NCBI GenBank assembly: GCA_026393275.1
Contig: JAPLAM010000092.1
Location: forward strand, 1 to 64,000
Reading direction: 5' to 3'
From: Arthrobacter sp.
GTDB taxonomy: Bacteria; Actinomycetota; Actinomycetes; Actinomycetales; Micrococcaceae
DNA: 64,000 nt
The notes beneath the pieces were generated by a model. The model worked only from the letters and a program-made list of their open reading frames with translations. It was not told where the DNA came from and made no database searches. The position numbers were made by a program, and so were the translations under genes. Shown piece by piece: positions 55,068 to 64,000 of this stretch (position 1 is the first letter of the stretch; each line of letters opens with the position of its first letter).

Positions 55068-55541
55068 TCAGACGTTGCCTGCGGTACGGGCAGGGCTGAG
55101 GTAGAAGGTGAGCCGGAACTTGCCGATCTGCACCTCATTACCTGACTTCAGCTCCACGCTGTCGACACGGTCGTGGTTGACGTAGGTGCCGTTCAGGCTT
55201 CCGGTGTCCACTACCTCGAAGCTGCGTGGCGTGCGGCGGAATTCGACGTGGCGGCGCGAGACCGTGACGTCGTCGAGGAAGATGTCCGCATCCGGGTGGC
55301 GGCCCGCCGTGGTCACATCCGAGTCGAGCAGGAAGCGGGCGCCGGAGTTGGGGCCGCTGTGCGCCACCAGCAGGGCGGACCCGGCCGGGAGCGATTCGAT
55401 GGACGAACGCTCCTCGGCCGAAACCTTCGGGGTGATGGTGGGCTCGTCGCGCACTGGAGTGAGGTGGATCGACGTGGTCTCCGAGGCTTTCACGCCACCC
55501 GTGCCGTAGTCACCGGTGTCGTTCTGTCCGTGCCCAACCAT
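55068..55541 (-). CDS. garA: FHA domain regulator GarA/OdhI
   Basis: Phosphorylation-dependent switch of central metabolism that inhibits 2-oxoglutarate dehydrogenase when unphosphorylated. The 157-residue protein has the N-terminal phosphorylation motif ETTS with Thr22 and Thr23, the sites known for PknB- and PknG-type kinases, and a C-terminal FHA domain with TAGRHPDADIFLDDVTVSRR, HVEFRR and GSLNGTYVN. The ATG at 55541 has GAGGAGGA upstream and puts ETTS at the expected distance. The PASTA kinase at 38289 is a candidate kinase. Confidence 0.95.
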   Translation of the reverse strand: MVGHGQNDTGDYGTGGVKASETTSIHLTPVRDEPTITPKVSAEERSSIESLPAGSALLVAHSGPNSGARFLLDSDVTTAGRHPDADIFLDDVTVSRRHVEFRRTPRSFEVVDTGSLNGTYVNHDRVDSVELKSGNEVQIGKFRLTFYLSPARTAGNV

Positions 55542-55659
55542 TGAGTCCTCCTCATTCGTTGCAGGTGTCCCCCCTGCAAACAACGCATGCCGTCCGGAAA
55601 AGCCTGGCAGATCCGGTAGTCAGTCCCGCGGCGTAGTCACACCCCGTGAACCTTAGGCT

Positions 55660-56046
55660 TTAGCCTACCTGCTGTTCGTACTCCGATGCACTGAGCAGCG
55701 ACTCCACGGCGTCAGCCTCCGCGAGCTTGATTTCGATCAGCCAGCCTTCACCGTACGGATCCGAATTGATCAGGGCCGAATCGGTGTCCAGCGCCTCGTT
55801 GCGGGCCACCACTTCACCGCTGACCGGCGCGTAGATGTCGCTGACGCTCTTGGTGGATTCGACTTCCCCGACGACGTCGTTGGCCTTGACGTCGCTGCCG
55901 ACCTCCGGCATCTGGGCGTAAACGACGTCCCCGAGGGCGTCCTGGGCAAAATCCGTGATCCCCACGCGCACGACTCCATCGGCGTTCGGGGCGGTAATCC
56001 ATTCGTGTTCGGCGGTGTAGGACAGCTCTTCGGGAATGTTGCTCAT
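55660..56046 (-). CDS. gcvH: glycine cleavage system H protein
   Basis: Lipoyl carrier of the glycine cleavage complex, 128 residues. It starts MSNIPEELSYTAEHEWI, and the lipoyl lysine is in VESTKSVSDIYAPVSG. Full family length. It lies 118 bases upstream of garA on the same strand, as Rv1826 and Rv1827 do in M. tuberculosis. The other gcv genes are not nearby. AAAGG precedes the ATG. Confidence 0.96.
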   Translation of the reverse strand: MSNIPEELSYTAEHEWITAPNADGVVRVGITDFAQDALGDVVYAQMPEVGSDVKANDVVGEVESTKSVSDIYAPVSGEVVARNEALDTDSALINSDPYGEGWLIEIKLAEADAVESLLSASEYEQQVG

Positions 56047-56198
56047 GGCGGGCCTTTCGTCGGGTCAATCACCAAGGTCGACGGCGGCCAATCGATCGGG
56101 CCGCCGCTGAAAGTATAGGCATATCCGTTGCCGCCCGGGAGGACTCTGGCATGATGGGGCCATGGCGGCACCAGCACCCGTTGCGGAGGGAATTGCCC

Positions 56199-57068
56199 AT
56201 GCCTGAGCTACCGGAAGTGGCGGCCCTGGCGGACTTTTTGGATGCCCGCCTGCGCGGGGCCGTGCTGGCGAAGGTTCAGATCGTCTCCTTCGCGGTGCTC
56301 AAGACGGCGGATCCGCCGCTCTCCGAGCTGGAGGGCAGGACCGTGACGGGGGTGCGCCGGCACGGCAAGTTCGTGGATCTCGAGGCCGACGGGCTGCACC
56401 TGGTCTTCCACCTGGCCAGGGCGGGCTGGGTCCGGTTCACCGAGGCCCCCACCGGGACGCTGCTGAAAATGGGCAGCGGGCATATCGCCGCGCGGCTGTC
56501 GTTTTCCAGTGGCACGGGCCCGCTGGGCCTGGACCTGACCGAGGCCGGCACGAAGAAGAGCCTGGCGGTCTACGTGGTCCGGGACCCGGCCGACGTTCCC
56601 GGCATTGCGGCGCTGGGCCCGGATCCGTTCAGCCCCGGGTTCGACGTCGATGCCCTGGCCGCGATCCTGTCCGCCAGCTCCCAGCAGATCAAGGGTGTGC
56701 TGCGCAGCCAGGGCGTTATCGCCGGGATCGGGAACGCCTACAGTGACGAGATCCTGCATGCGGCCCGGACCTCGCCTTTCACGATCGCGAGCTCCCTGGA
56801 CCGGCCGGCCGTGCAGCGCCTTTACGACGCCATCCACGAGATCCTGGGGACGGCGCTGGCGGAAGCCCGCGGGAAGCCGCCCGGTGAGTTGAAGGATACG
56901 AAGCGCAGCCATATGCGGGTGCACGGCCGGACCGGCGAGGCGTGCCCGGTGTGCGGTGACACCGTGCGTGAGGTGTCCTTCGCGGACACCGCGTTGCAGT
57001 ACTGTCCGGCCTGCCAGACGAAGGGCAAAATACTCGCCGACCGGCGGACGTCGCGTTTCCTGAAGTAG
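56199..57068 (+). CDS. Fpg/Nei family DNA glycosylase
   Basis: Base-excision repair glycosylase with AP lyase activity, 289 residues. It starts MPELPEVAALADFLDARLRG, so Pro2 (after Met removal) and Glu3 are the catalytic residues. The helix-two-turn-helix region has GVIAGIGNAYSDEILHAART, and a zinc finger with CPVC and CPAC closes the protein. The sequence is nearer the actinobacterial Nei-like clade than classical MutM, so the substrate (8-oxoguanine or oxidised pyrimidines) is open. ATG 56199 has GGAGGG upstream. Confidence 0.93.
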   Translation: MPELPEVAALADFLDARLRGAVLAKVQIVSFAVLKTADPPLSELEGRTVTGVRRHGKFVDLEADGLHLVFHLARAGWVRFTEAPTGTLLKMGSGHIAARLSFSSGTGPLGLDLTEAGTKKSLAVYVVRDPADVPGIAALGPDPFSPGFDVDALAAILSASSQQIKGVLRSQGVIAGIGNAYSDEILHAARTSPFTIASSLDRPAVQRLYDAIHEILGTALAEARGKPPGELKDTKRSHMRVHGRTGEACPVCGDTVREVSFADTALQYCPACQTKGKILADRRTSRFLK

Positions 57069-57110
57069 GCGTTTCCCGAAGAGAAGTAGGCGCGCCAGGG
57101 AAACAGAAAA

Positions 57111-57140
57111 CCCCGCCATTCCGTTGCCGGAATGGCGGGG
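57111..57140. terminator. 13-bp perfect hairpin between glycosylase gene and tRNA-Pro
   Basis: CCCCGCCATTCCG (57111-57123) pairs with CGGAATGGCGGGG (57128-57140) around TTGC. On the minus strand it is followed by TTTTCTGTTT, a good T-run, so it terminates the tRNA transcript; it also lies 42 bases past the glycosylase gene. Confidence 0.85.
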
Positions 57141-57150
57141 TACTTTCTGT

Positions 57151-57227
<77 letters not shown>

Positions 57228-57395
57228 CTGGTTCCACCGTTCTCCGCTCTTGATGAAGTTCTTCTGGCTTTCCACAAGATTTCATCCGAGCAGTCCGGCC
57301 GAACCACCTCCAAAAGCTTACACGATGCCGGAGGGTGCCCGTGACACTTTCTGCCTGTCACGGAACCTTTTTTCCCTCGGCGGGCGCGCCGGGAA

Positions 57396-58946
57396 CTAAC
57401 GCTTCTTGCCGCGCTTTTCCCGGACCCGCATGTTGACCTCGATCGGAGTGCCCTCGAAGCCGAAGGTTTCGCGGAGCCGGCGGGTGATGAACCGGCGGTA
57501 CCCGGGGTCCAGGAAGCCGGTGGTGAACAGCACGAACTTCGGCGGGCGGCTGGACGCCTGGGTGCCGAACAGGATGCGGGGCTGCTTGCCGCCGCGGACC
57601 GGGTGCGGGTGGGCTGCCACGAGCTCGCCGAGGAAGGCGTTGAGGCGTCCGGTGGGGATGCGCTTGTCCCAGCTCTCCAGCGCGGTGTCCAGCGCCGGGA
57701 CCAGCCGGTCCTTGTGCCAGCCGGTCTTGGCCGAAATGTTCACGCGCGGGGCCCAGGCCACGTGGGCGAGGTCCTGTTCGATTTCGCGTTCCAGGTAGCT
57801 GCGGCGTTCGTCGTCGAGCAGGTCCCACTTGTTGAATGCGAGCACCAGCGCGCGGCCGGACTCGATCGCCAGCTGCAGGATGCGCACGTCCTGCTCGCTG
57901 AGCACCTCGTCGACGGCGAGGAGCACGACGGCGACCTCCGCCTTTTCGAGCGCGCTCTGGGTGCGCAGCGAGGCGTAGAAGTCGGCGCCCTGGGCCATGT
58001 GCTGGCGGCGCCGGATGCCGGCCGTGTCCACGAAGCGCCAGGTGCGGCCGCCGAGCTCGATGAACTCATCGACCGGGTCGCGGGTGGTGCCGGCGGTGTT
58101 GTCGACGACGACGCGCTCGGAGCCGGCCAGCTTGTTCAGCAGCGAGGATTTGCCGACGTTGGGCCGGCCGATCAGGGCGATCCGGCGGGGGCCGCCGCTG
58201 CGCTCCAGGCCTTCGATCGTGGAGAACTCCGGGAGCGTGTCCATGACGTGGTCGAGCAGGTCGGCGACACCGCGGCCGTGCAGGGCCGAGACCGGGTAGG
58301 GCTCGCCGAAGCCGAGGCCCCACAGCGCGGCCGAGTCGGCCTCCTGCGCGAAGTCGTCGACCTTGTTGGCCACCATGATGACCGGCTTCTTGGACTTGCG
58401 CAGCATCTTCATGACGCCCTCGTCGGTGGCGGTCGCGCCGACGGCCGAGTCCACCACGAACAGCACGGCGTCGGCGAGCTCGACGGCCATCTCGGCCTGC
58501 TCGGCGACGCGGGCGTGGATGCCGCGGGCGTCGTGCTCCCAGCCGCCGGTGTCCACCACGGTGAAGTTCCGGCCGTTCCAGGTGGCCGAGTACATCACGC
58601 GGTCGCGGGTGACGCCGGGGGTGTCCTCGACCACGGCTTCGCGGCGGCCCAGGATGCGGTTGACCAGGGTGGACTTGCCGACGTTCGGGCGGCCGATGAT
58701 GGCCAGGACCGGGTCAAGCTTGACCGGGCCGTCGAAGTCTTCGTCCTCGTAGCGGCCGCTCAGCAGGGCCGCGTCTTCCTCGTCCAGCTCGTAGTCGTCG
58801 AGGCCGGCGCGGAGCGAGGCCGCGCGGAGATCGGCTTCCTCGTCGTCCAGGGCAGCGAGATGCTCCGCCACCTGGTCCGTGCCGGTGGGCGTGTATTCGT
58901 CTTCGCCGGCGCCAAAATGGCCGGGGGTTTGAGTCGTATCGCTCAT
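57396..58946 (-). CDS. der: ribosome biogenesis GTPase Der
   Basis: Essential double-GTPase for 50S ribosome assembly, 516 residues. An acidic N-terminal extension of about 75 residues is followed by two G domains. The first has [17 protein letters not shown] and DTGGW; the second has [17 protein letters not shown] and DTAGIRRR, with NKWD further on. The C-terminal KH-like domain ends [10 protein letters not shown]. The ATG overlaps the plsC stop (ATGA) and has AAGGAAAG upstream. It ends the overlapping minus-strand run from scpA. Confidence 0.97.
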   Translation of the reverse strand: MSDTTQTPGHFGAGEDEYTPTGTDQVAEHLAALDDEEADLRAASLRAGLDDYELDEEDAALLSGRYEDEDFDGPVKLDPVLAIIGRPNVGKSTLVNRILGRREAVVEDTPGVTRDRVMYSATWNGRNFTVVDTGGWEHDARGIHARVAEQAEMAVELADAVLFVVDSAVGATATDEGVMKMLRKSKKPVIMVANKVDDFAQEADSAALWGLGFGEPYPVSALHGRGVADLLDHVMDTLPEFSTIEGLERSGGPRRIALIGRPNVGKSSLLNKLAGSERVVVDNTAGTTRDPVDEFIELGGRTWRFVDTAGIRRRQHMAQGADFYASLRTQSALEKAEVAVVLLAVDEVLSEQDVRILQLAIESGRALVLAFNKWDLLDDERRSYLEREIEQDLAHVAWAPRVNISAKTGWHKDRLVPALDTALESWDKRIPTGRLNAFLGELVAAHPHPVRGGKQPRILFGTQASSRPPKFVLFTTGFLDPGYRRFITRRLRETFGFEGTPIEVNMRVREKRGKKR

Positions 58947-59698
58947 TGCACTTTCCTTAGGTGGTGATCTGCCGGCGTCCCGGCTACTGCTGTCTGGCGT
59001 TCTTGCGGGGAATCCGCGTCGGGCAGGCGCTGCCCGCTGCATTGAATTGCGTCCTGGACGTGCCGCGCCAAAGCTGCGCGGATCTCGGTTCCCACCCTGT
59101 CCATTGAAGCACGCCCGGTCTCTCCGGGCCTGCGGCTGACGGTGAGGGCTCCGCCGAAGCTGACATGCAGCCTGCGGCCGGGCCGGGGAACCGTGTTGAG
59201 GTGCTCGCCGCTGATCCTGGTTCCGAGGATGGCCACCGGGATCACGGTGGCCGCCGAGTTCAGCGCGAGCCAGGCGACGCCGTTGTTGATCGTCGCCGCC
59301 TGTCCGCTCCCCCGGGTGCCTTCGGGGAGGATCCCGACGCACCGTCCGGCGTCGAGGACGCCCTTGGCCCGCTGCAGCGCCGCCCGGTCCCCCGAGCGGT
59401 CCACCGCCAGCTGGCCGGCGGCCTTCAGGATTAGGCCAGGGAAGCCAGTGAACATCTCCTTCTTGACGAAGATGTGCATCGGCCTCGGCGCGGCGCCGAA
59501 CATGACGGGGCCGTCCAGGAAACTGATGTGGTTGGCGGCGAAAATTACGGGCCCGGCTGCGGGAACGTTGGCGCGGCCTTTGACGGTGGTCCGGTAGACC
59601 AGGTGGTCCAGGATGAAGCCGACCGGCCGGCTCCAGGCCATGGTCCCGGCCAGGAACCAGCGGCCGGGACGCTGCGCCCCGGCTCCGGCCTCAGTCAC
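58943..59698 (-). CDS. 1-acyl-sn-glycerol-3-phosphate acyltransferase (PlsC type)
   Basis: Second PlsC-type acyltransferase in the window, 251 residues. The HX4D motif is in [15 protein letters not shown], followed by [31 protein letters not shown] and [17 protein letters not shown] 59698 overlaps the cmk end by eight bases; there is no clear ribosome site, so it depends on coupling. The cmk-plsC-der order is common in actinobacteria. The C-terminal 35 residues are polar and not part of the fold. Confidence 0.9.
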   Translation of the reverse strand: MTEAGAGAQRPGRWFLAGTMAWSRPVGFILDHLVYRTTVKGRANVPAAGPVIFAANHISFLDGPVMFGAAPRPMHIFVKKEMFTGFPGLILKAAGQLAVDRSGDRAALQRAKGVLDAGRCVGILPEGTRGSGQAATINNGVAWLALNSAATVIPVAILGTRISGEHLNTVPRPGRRLHVSFGGALTVSRRPGETGRASMDRVGTEIRAALARHVQDAIQCSGQRLPDADSPQERQTAVAGTPADHHLRKVQ

Positions 59699-60419
59699 GG
59701 TTGAGTGCCGTGTGGTTGATGACCGTGTGCACGATCCCGAGGGCCGCATCGACGGTCTGGGCGAAGTCCAGGTCCGAGGAGTCCAGGGTCACCACGCCGT
59801 CGGCGGCCTGGGTGAAGTTCACCACGGTGGAGTCCTTGGCGTCCCGCGCCGTGACCTGCGCCGCGAGCTGTTCGGCGTTCTGGCTGCCGCCCAGCTGGAT
59901 GCCGCGGCGGCGCAGCCGGGCTTCCTCGCTGGCGGTGAGCAGCATGCGGACCTCGGCGTGGGGCGCGACGACGGTGGTGATGTCCCGGCCTTCGACCACC
60001 ATGCGCCGGTGGTGCTTTTCGATCAGTTCGCGCTGCCGCCGGATCAGCTCGGTGCGCGCGCCGAGCGTGGTGGCGACGGCGCTGACCGCCGCGGAGATGC
60101 TCGGTTCGCGGATGGCCCTGGTGATGTCTGTCCCAGCCACGCGGACGTATTCTTCCCGCGGGCTGGTGCTGATCTCGAGCTGGAGGCCCTCCGCGGCGGC
60201 TTCGACGGCTTCGCCGTCCGCCAGGTCCGTGCCGTTGTCGAGGCAGTGCCAGGTCAGCGCGCGGTACATGGCACCGGTGTCGAGGTACGCCAGCCCGAGC
60301 CGGCGCGCCACCTCTTTGCTGACGCTGGACTTGCCGGAGCCGGAGGGGCCGTCGATCGCCACGACGAGGCTCTTGCCGGGGCGGACGACGTCCACGGTTT
60401 CAATAAGTTCCTGGGTCAT
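59691..60419 (-). CDS. cmk: cytidylate kinase
   Basis: Phosphorylates CMP and dCMP, 242 residues. The P-loop is in VVAIDGPSGSGKSSVSKEVA, followed by LGLAYLDTGAMYRALT, VEGRDITTVVAP (here in place of the usual GRDIGT) and ARLRRRG. ATG 60419 overlaps the tyrA stop by one base (TAATG); an in-frame ATG six codons upstream is possible. The start choice follows the neighbours' overlap pattern. Confidence 0.95.
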   Translation of the reverse strand: MTQELIETVDVVRPGKSLVVAIDGPSGSGKSSVSKEVARRLGLAYLDTGAMYRALTWHCLDNGTDLADGEAVEAAAEGLQLEISTSPREEYVRVAGTDITRAIREPSISAAVSAVATTLGARTELIRRQRELIEKHHRRMVVEGRDITTVVAPHAEVRMLLTASEEARLRRRGIQLGGSQNAEQLAAQVTARDAKDSTVVNFTQAADGVVTLDSSDLDFAQTVDAALGIVHTVINHTALNRD

Positions 60420-61528
60420 TACTGGAGTACCCGCCATCCACGGTCGTTGAGGGCTTCGATGAGCAGCTCGTGTTTGTTGGGCAGCACGGAGATTTCCACC
60501 ATGCCGACATTCTGGCCCGAGGAGTGGTCCAGCCGGAGGTCCTCGAGGTTGACGCCGATCTCGCCGATCTCGGTGAGGAGCCGGGCGATCTGTCCGGGCG
60601 TGTCGTCCACCAGGACGGTCAGCCAGGAGTAGGCCTGCGGCGGCCCGCCGTGCTTGCCGGGGATCCTGGCCTGTCCGGCGTTGCCCTCGCTGATCAGCTG
60701 GGCGAGGTCCAGCCTGGCGCCCGGCGCCGTCGGATCCTCAAGGGTTCCGATCAGCCGGTTCAGGTCCTCGCGGACGCCGTGCAGGATCTCCACGACCTTG
60801 TCCGCATTGGCGCCGAGGATCTGCACCCAGAGCGTCGGGTCGCTCGCGGCGATCCTGGTCACGTCCCGCAGTCCGTTTCCGGCCAGCGAGAGGGCGTGGG
60901 CGGGAGTTCCCTGCAGCCTGCTCGCCACCAGGGAGGACATGACCTGGGGCAGGTGCGAGACCAGGGCCACGGCTTCGTCGTGTTCTTCGGCACCGAATTC
61001 GGAGACGATGGCACCCAGGTCCACGGCGAGGGCGCGCGCGGCCAGCAGGGCCTCGGGCCTGGTTTCGGCCGCGGGGCACAGCACCCAGGGCATTGAGGTG
61101 AACAGTTCGCCGCGGGCGGCAACCGGGCCGGATTTTTCCCGGCCGGCCATCGGGTGTGTGCCGACGTAGCGGCCCAGGTCGGCGTCGCGGGCGCGCAGTT
61201 CCGCCTGGATGCCGGCCTTCACGCTGGCGATGTCGACGACGACGGCCTGCGGGTAGTCCGCGAGGGCGCGGGCGACGACGTCGGCCGTCACGTCCGGCGG
61301 CGCGGCGACCACGACAAGTTCCGGCGCTTCGCCGTCAAGGCGCGCCAAGGGCAGGCCGGCGCCGATGTCGACGGCGACGGCCTGGTTGGTGGGCGACGGG
61401 TCGGTCAGGAAGACTGCGACGCCGCGGCCGCGGAGGCCCAGCCCGATACTGGTGCCCAGCAGCCCGGTCCCCACGACCACCACCGGCCCGTTCAGGTGGC
61501 CGCGGCCGTGGGTGCGAAAAGCGGACAT
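60419..61528 (-). CDS. tyrA: prephenate dehydrogenase
   Basis: Converts prephenate to 4-hydroxyphenylpyruvate for tyrosine synthesis, using NAD(P). The 369-residue protein has the nucleotide site VVVVGTGLLGTSIGLGLRGR, VVDIASVKAGIQAEL, THPMAGREKSGPVAA and LCPAAETRPEA, and a C-terminal ACT domain (WLTVLVDDTPGQIARLLTEI) that probably binds an aromatic amino acid. It lies three bases after rluB and overlaps cmk. aroG at 40499 is the first enzyme of the same pathway. Confidence 0.95.
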   Translation of the reverse strand: MSAFRTHGRGHLNGPVVVVGTGLLGTSIGLGLRGRGVAVFLTDPSPTNQAVAVDIGAGLPLARLDGEAPELVVVAAPPDVTADVVARALADYPQAVVVDIASVKAGIQAELRARDADLGRYVGTHPMAGREKSGPVAARGELFTSMPWVLCPAAETRPEALLAARALAVDLGAIVSEFGAEEHDEAVALVSHLPQVMSSLVASRLQGTPAHALSLAGNGLRDVTRIAASDPTLWVQILGANADKVVEILHGVREDLNRLIGTLEDPTAPGARLDLAQLISEGNAGQARIPGKHGGPPQAYSWLTVLVDDTPGQIARLLTEIGEIGVNLEDLRLDHSSGQNVGMVEISVLPNKHELLIEALNDRGWRVLQ

Positions 61529-61531
61529 GCC

Positions 61532-62743
61532 CTACAGCCCCACGGATGCCAGCAGGTGGCCGACTTCCTGCTTGCCGAGGTTGCGGATGCTGCCCTGGCG
61601 CTGGTCGCCCAGGCCGATGGGGCCGACCTTGACGCGGACCAGGCGCAGCACCGGGAAGCCGACGGCGTCGAAGAGCCGCCGCACAATGCGGTTCTTGCCG
61701 GAGTGCAGCACGACCTCGATCAGCACGTGACCCGGGGTCGAGTCGACGAGCTTGAAGGAATCCACCGCGGCCATGCCGTCTTCGAGTTCGATGCCGGCCT
61801 TGAGCTGGGCGCCGACGCCCTGCGGGAACGGCCCGCGGACCTGGACGAGGTAGGTCTTTGGAACCTCGTAGGACGGGTGCGTCAGGCGGTTGGCCAGCTC
61901 GCCGTCGTTGGTCAGCAGCAGCAGCCCCTCGGTGGCGACGTCGAGCCGGCCGACGTGGAAGAGCCGTTCGCCGTGATGGTTGCGGACGAAGTCGCTGATG
62001 CACGGGCGGCCGTCCGGGTCCTCCATCGTGGAGACGACACCCTTGGGCTTGTTGAACACCATGTAAACCATGTTTTCGTCCAGCTGGATGCGCAGGCCGT
62101 CCACGTGGATCACGGCCGTCTTCGGGTCGACGCGCACACCGAGCTCGGTGACAACCTGTCCGTCGACCTCGACGCGGCCCTCGGCGATCATTTCCTCGCA
62201 CACGCGCCGGGAGGCGACGCCGGCGGAAGCCATGACCTTCTGCAGGCGGGTGCCGTCGGCATCGTGCAGTTCGGACTGTGGCACCTCGGCGCGAGGACCG
62301 CGCTTGCGGGCCGGCTTCCGAACGGGGCCCAGGCTCTGGCCGAAGCGTTCGCCGCCGAAAGCGCGGGAGCCGACGGCCTTGGCCGCGCCGGCGCCGATGC
62401 GTGCCTTGGGCTTCAGCGCGCCGGGGGTGCCGGGAACCTTGCCGGCACCGGGCTTGCGGGCTGCCGCACTGCGGGCGGCCGGCTTGCGGGCAGCGGGCTT
62501 TGCGCCGCCCTTCCGGTCGGCCAACTCCGGGGCCCTGCCACCGGCGTCCGGGTTAAGATCCGGATCGACGAATGCCTCTTCGCGCGGCTTGGGGCGCTTG
62601 AAGGGGCGGTCGCCACCGCCCTTGCTGAAGTCGCGCTGGCCGCGGCCGGCGGCGCCGGCACCCGAAGTGCGCGCTGATTGTTGTCCGGCGCTGGTGCGTC
62701 CCGAACTGTTACGTGGTGAACCCTGGCGTCCCGCCTGTGTCAT
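61532..62743 (-). CDS. rluB: RluB-type 23S rRNA pseudouridine synthase with long N-terminal extension
   Basis: Pseudouridine synthase of 403 residues. The S4 domain starts near residue 163 (TRLQKVMASAGVASRRVCEE), and the catalytic domain has HVGRLDVATEGLLLLTNDGE with the active-site Asp, and GKNRIVRRLFDAVGFPVLRL. The first 160 residues are a low-complexity, basic tract of Gly, Ala, Arg, Lys and Pro, probably an RNA-binding tail. It lies between scpB and tyrA, the usual actinobacterial order. AAGGA precedes the ATG. Confidence 0.94.
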   Translation of the reverse strand: MTQAGRQGSPRNSSGRTSAGQQSARTSGAGAAGRGQRDFSKGGGDRPFKRPKPREEAFVDPDLNPDAGGRAPELADRKGGAKPAARKPAARSAAARKPGAGKVPGTPGALKPKARIGAGAAKAVGSRAFGGERFGQSLGPVRKPARKRGPRAEVPQSELHDADGTRLQKVMASAGVASRRVCEEMIAEGRVEVDGQVVTELGVRVDPKTAVIHVDGLRIQLDENMVYMVFNKPKGVVSTMEDPDGRPCISDFVRNHHGERLFHVGRLDVATEGLLLLTNDGELANRLTHPSYEVPKTYLVQVRGPFPQGVGAQLKAGIELEDGMAAVDSFKLVDSTPGHVLIEVVLHSGKNRIVRRLFDAVGFPVLRLVRVKVGPIGLGDQRQGSIRNLGKQEVGHLLASVGL

Positions 62744-62790
62744 GACCCGTCCTTAGTTTGAATACTCTCTTACGTAGGCAGCATTCCTGC

Positions 62791-63489
62791 CTACATTCTT
62801 CCTGCGTCGTAAAACTCTGCAATGCCTTCGAGCCCCGGAAGATGGGGTGAAAGCTGCGGCAATTCAGCCACCGAGCCGATTCCCATGCGTTCGAGGAAAT
62901 ACGACGTCGTGCGGTACAGGATGGCCCCGGACTCGGGATCGTTTCCCGCATCCTCGATCAGTCCGCGCTGGGTCAGTGTCCGCACCACGGAGTCAACGTT
63001 GACCCCCCGAATTGCCGACACCCGCGCCCTGGAAACGGGCTGCCGGTAAGCGATGACGGCGAGCGTTTCGAGCGCTGCCTGCGTCAGCCTGGCCGTCTGA
63101 CCTTCCAGCACGAATCCGCCTACGACGTCGGCGAACTCGGCGCGGGAGTAGATCCGCCAGCCTCCGGCGATGTTCCGCAATTCAAAACCCCGGGGGGCGG
63201 CACTGTTGCCGACATTATTGTCGTTCAAGCTGGCAACGTCCGCATCCGGGGCATTAACAGTATAGCCGTTATACTCACGCTGCAGTTCAGCCAGGAGGGA
63301 CTCGACGACGTCGACGGTCAGGTCCAGTCCGGCGGCGAGGGCCGTGGCAGTGGCCGGTTCGTCGATCACCATCAGGACGGCTTCGAGGGCAGCGCGGGCT
63401 CCGCCGGGCAGGTTCGCGACGTCCGGCCGGTTGTCAGGCAAGGTGTCCGGCAAGGTGTCAGGACCGGTCTTAGGCAATCGTTCGGTCAC
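62791..63489 (-). CDS. scpB: segregation and condensation protein B
   Basis: Winged-helix partner of SMC and ScpA in chromosome condensation, 232 residues. The core has ALEAVLMVIDEPATATALA, RLTQAALETLAVIAYRQPVS and RARVSAIRGVNVDSVVRTLT. The first 25 residues contain a repeated PDTLPD, encoded by a 12-base tandem repeat, and an Asn/Asp-rich insertion lies near residue 80-95. The GTG start has GAGGAG upstream and overlaps the scpA stop (GTGA). Confidence 0.95.
   Translation of the reverse strand: MTERLPKTGPDTLPDTLPDNRPDVANLPGGARAALEAVLMVIDEPATATALAAGLDLTVDVVESLLAELQREYNGYTVNAPDADVASLNDNNVGNSAAPRGFELRNIAGGWRIYSRAEFADVVGGFVLEGQTARLTQAALETLAVIAYRQPVSRARVSAIRGVNVDSVVRTLTQRGLIEDAGNDPESGAILYRTTSYFLERMGIGSVAELPQLSPHLPGLEGIAEFYDAGRM
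63435..63462 (-). repeat. 12-base tandem repeat in scpB
   Basis: CAGGCAAGGTGT and CCGGCAAGGTGT (63435-63446, 63447-63458), plus a four-base partial copy, encode the repeated Thr-Leu-Pro-Asp segment near the ScpB N-terminus. The repeat is in frame, so copy number changes would alter only the disordered tail. Confidence 0.7.
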
Positions 63490-64000
63490 GGCTGCTCCTC
63501 GTATTCTTCGCTCAGGTTTTCACTGTTCCAGTCCGCGTCCTCGGTACTCCAGTGCACGGACAGCTCGCCCAGGGGCAGCAGCTGGTCGAAGGTCACCGCT
63601 TTGTCCCGGAACATTTCCAGCAGGGCGAGGAACCGCGCCACCACCACGAGGGTGGATTCGGCGTCGGCGATCAGGGCGCGGAAGGTCAGGGCCTGGCCCA
63701 GCCGCAGCCGGAGGCCGATGATTTCGGCCTGTTCGCGCACGCTCACCGGCGTCCCGTGCAGGTGCGCCAGGCCGACCTCGGTGGGGGCTGCTTCCTTCGG
63801 TTTCAGCGCGGCTTCGGCCAGGGCCGCGAACTCCTGCGGGCTGTGCTTCAAGACCAGTTCCGGCAGCAGCGCCGCAAAATGGCCCTCCATCGCGACCTGC
63901 CGCGGGTAGCGCCGGCCCTCCAGCTCGAGGGTGGCGTCGATGAGCCCGGCCACGTGTTTGAACGCCTTGTACTGCAGCAGCCGGGCGAACAGCAGGTCGC
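63486..64000 (-). CDS. scpA: segregation and condensation protein A, C-terminal part
   Basis: Kleisin subunit of the SMC-ScpAB complex, bridging the SMC head domains. The frame is open to the window edge and reads DLLFARLLQYKAFKHVAGLI, then VPRQVAMEGHFAALLPELV-like sequence and the C-terminal winged helix (LRLGQALTFRALIADAESTLVVVARFLALLEM, cut as FRALIADAESTLVVVARFLA). The 3' end is complete; the N-terminal domain lies outside the window. It overlaps scpB by four bases. Confidence 0.93.
   Translation of the reverse strand, partial: DLLFARLLQYKAFKHVAGLIDATLELEGRRYPRQVAMEGHFAALLPELVLKHSPQEFAALAEAALKPKEAAPTEVGLAHLHGTPVSVREQAEIIGLRLRLGQALTFRALIADAESTLVVVARFLALLEMFRDKAVTFDQLLPLGELSVHWSTEDADWNSENLSEEYEEQP

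Overview
The window is a 64 kb stretch of core chromosome from a high-GC Gram-positive bacterium. Gene content and order point to the Micrococcaceae, most likely Arthrobacter or a close relative. The reasons are a complete actinobacterial division and cell-wall (dcw) cluster with sepF, yggT and divIVA/wag31, class II DAHP synthase, polyphosphate glucokinase, a GarA/OdhI-FtsR-nuclease-MerR block, and a MurE whose specificity motif departs from the meso-diaminopimelate type, as expected for lysine-type peptidoglycan. I see no prophage, insertion sequence, CRISPR array or plasmid gene. A genus-level assignment is inference.

Layout. 1-6.4 kb holds the panB 3' end, a YceI-like protein, a small SPOR-like protein, map, ppgK, nrdR with a likely NrdR operator, hisD, a membrane protein and a flavin reductase. 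6.5-32 kb is almost all on the minus strand. Read in transcription order it runs mraZ-rsmH-ftsL-ftsI-murE-murF-mraY-murD-ftsW-murG-murC-ftsQ-ftsZ-pgeF-yggS-sepF-yggT-divIVA-lspA-rluD-like-dnaE. These genes build lipid II, polymerise and cross-link septal peptidoglycan, form and anchor the Z-ring and mark the poles. 32-48 kb resembles the Mycobacterium tuberculosis Rv2169c-Rv2187 neighbourhood: DUF3040 protein, dinB, lipoprotein, polyprenyl synthase, Rv2175c-like regulator, LysM/transglycosylase, PASTA kinase, aroG, acyltransferase, two tandem hydrolases, a frameshifted ROK glucokinase and an acyl-CoA synthetase.

48-56 kb carries pyruvate carboxylase, a ParA-like ATPase and the conserved set gcvH-garA-ftsR-nuclease-merR (order of M. 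tuberculosis Rv1826-Rv1830). 56-64 kb has an Fpg/Nei glycosylase, a tRNA-Pro(GGG), and an overlapping minus-strand run scpA-scpB-rluB-tyrA-cmk-plsC-der.

No wholly new system stands out. The best leads are regulatory or structural. They are a MerR-type inverted repeat on the ftsZ promoter that could be the target of the FtsR encoded 38 kb away, a 10-bp-phased repeat upstream of mraZ, paired NrdR-like boxes 32 bp apart, a 70-bp palindromic element after ppgK, a 16-bp tandem repeat across the murG stop codon, a 16-bp palindrome ahead of the ResR-like MerR gene, and the single-base frameshift in the ROK glucokinase next to an intact polyphosphate glucokinase.
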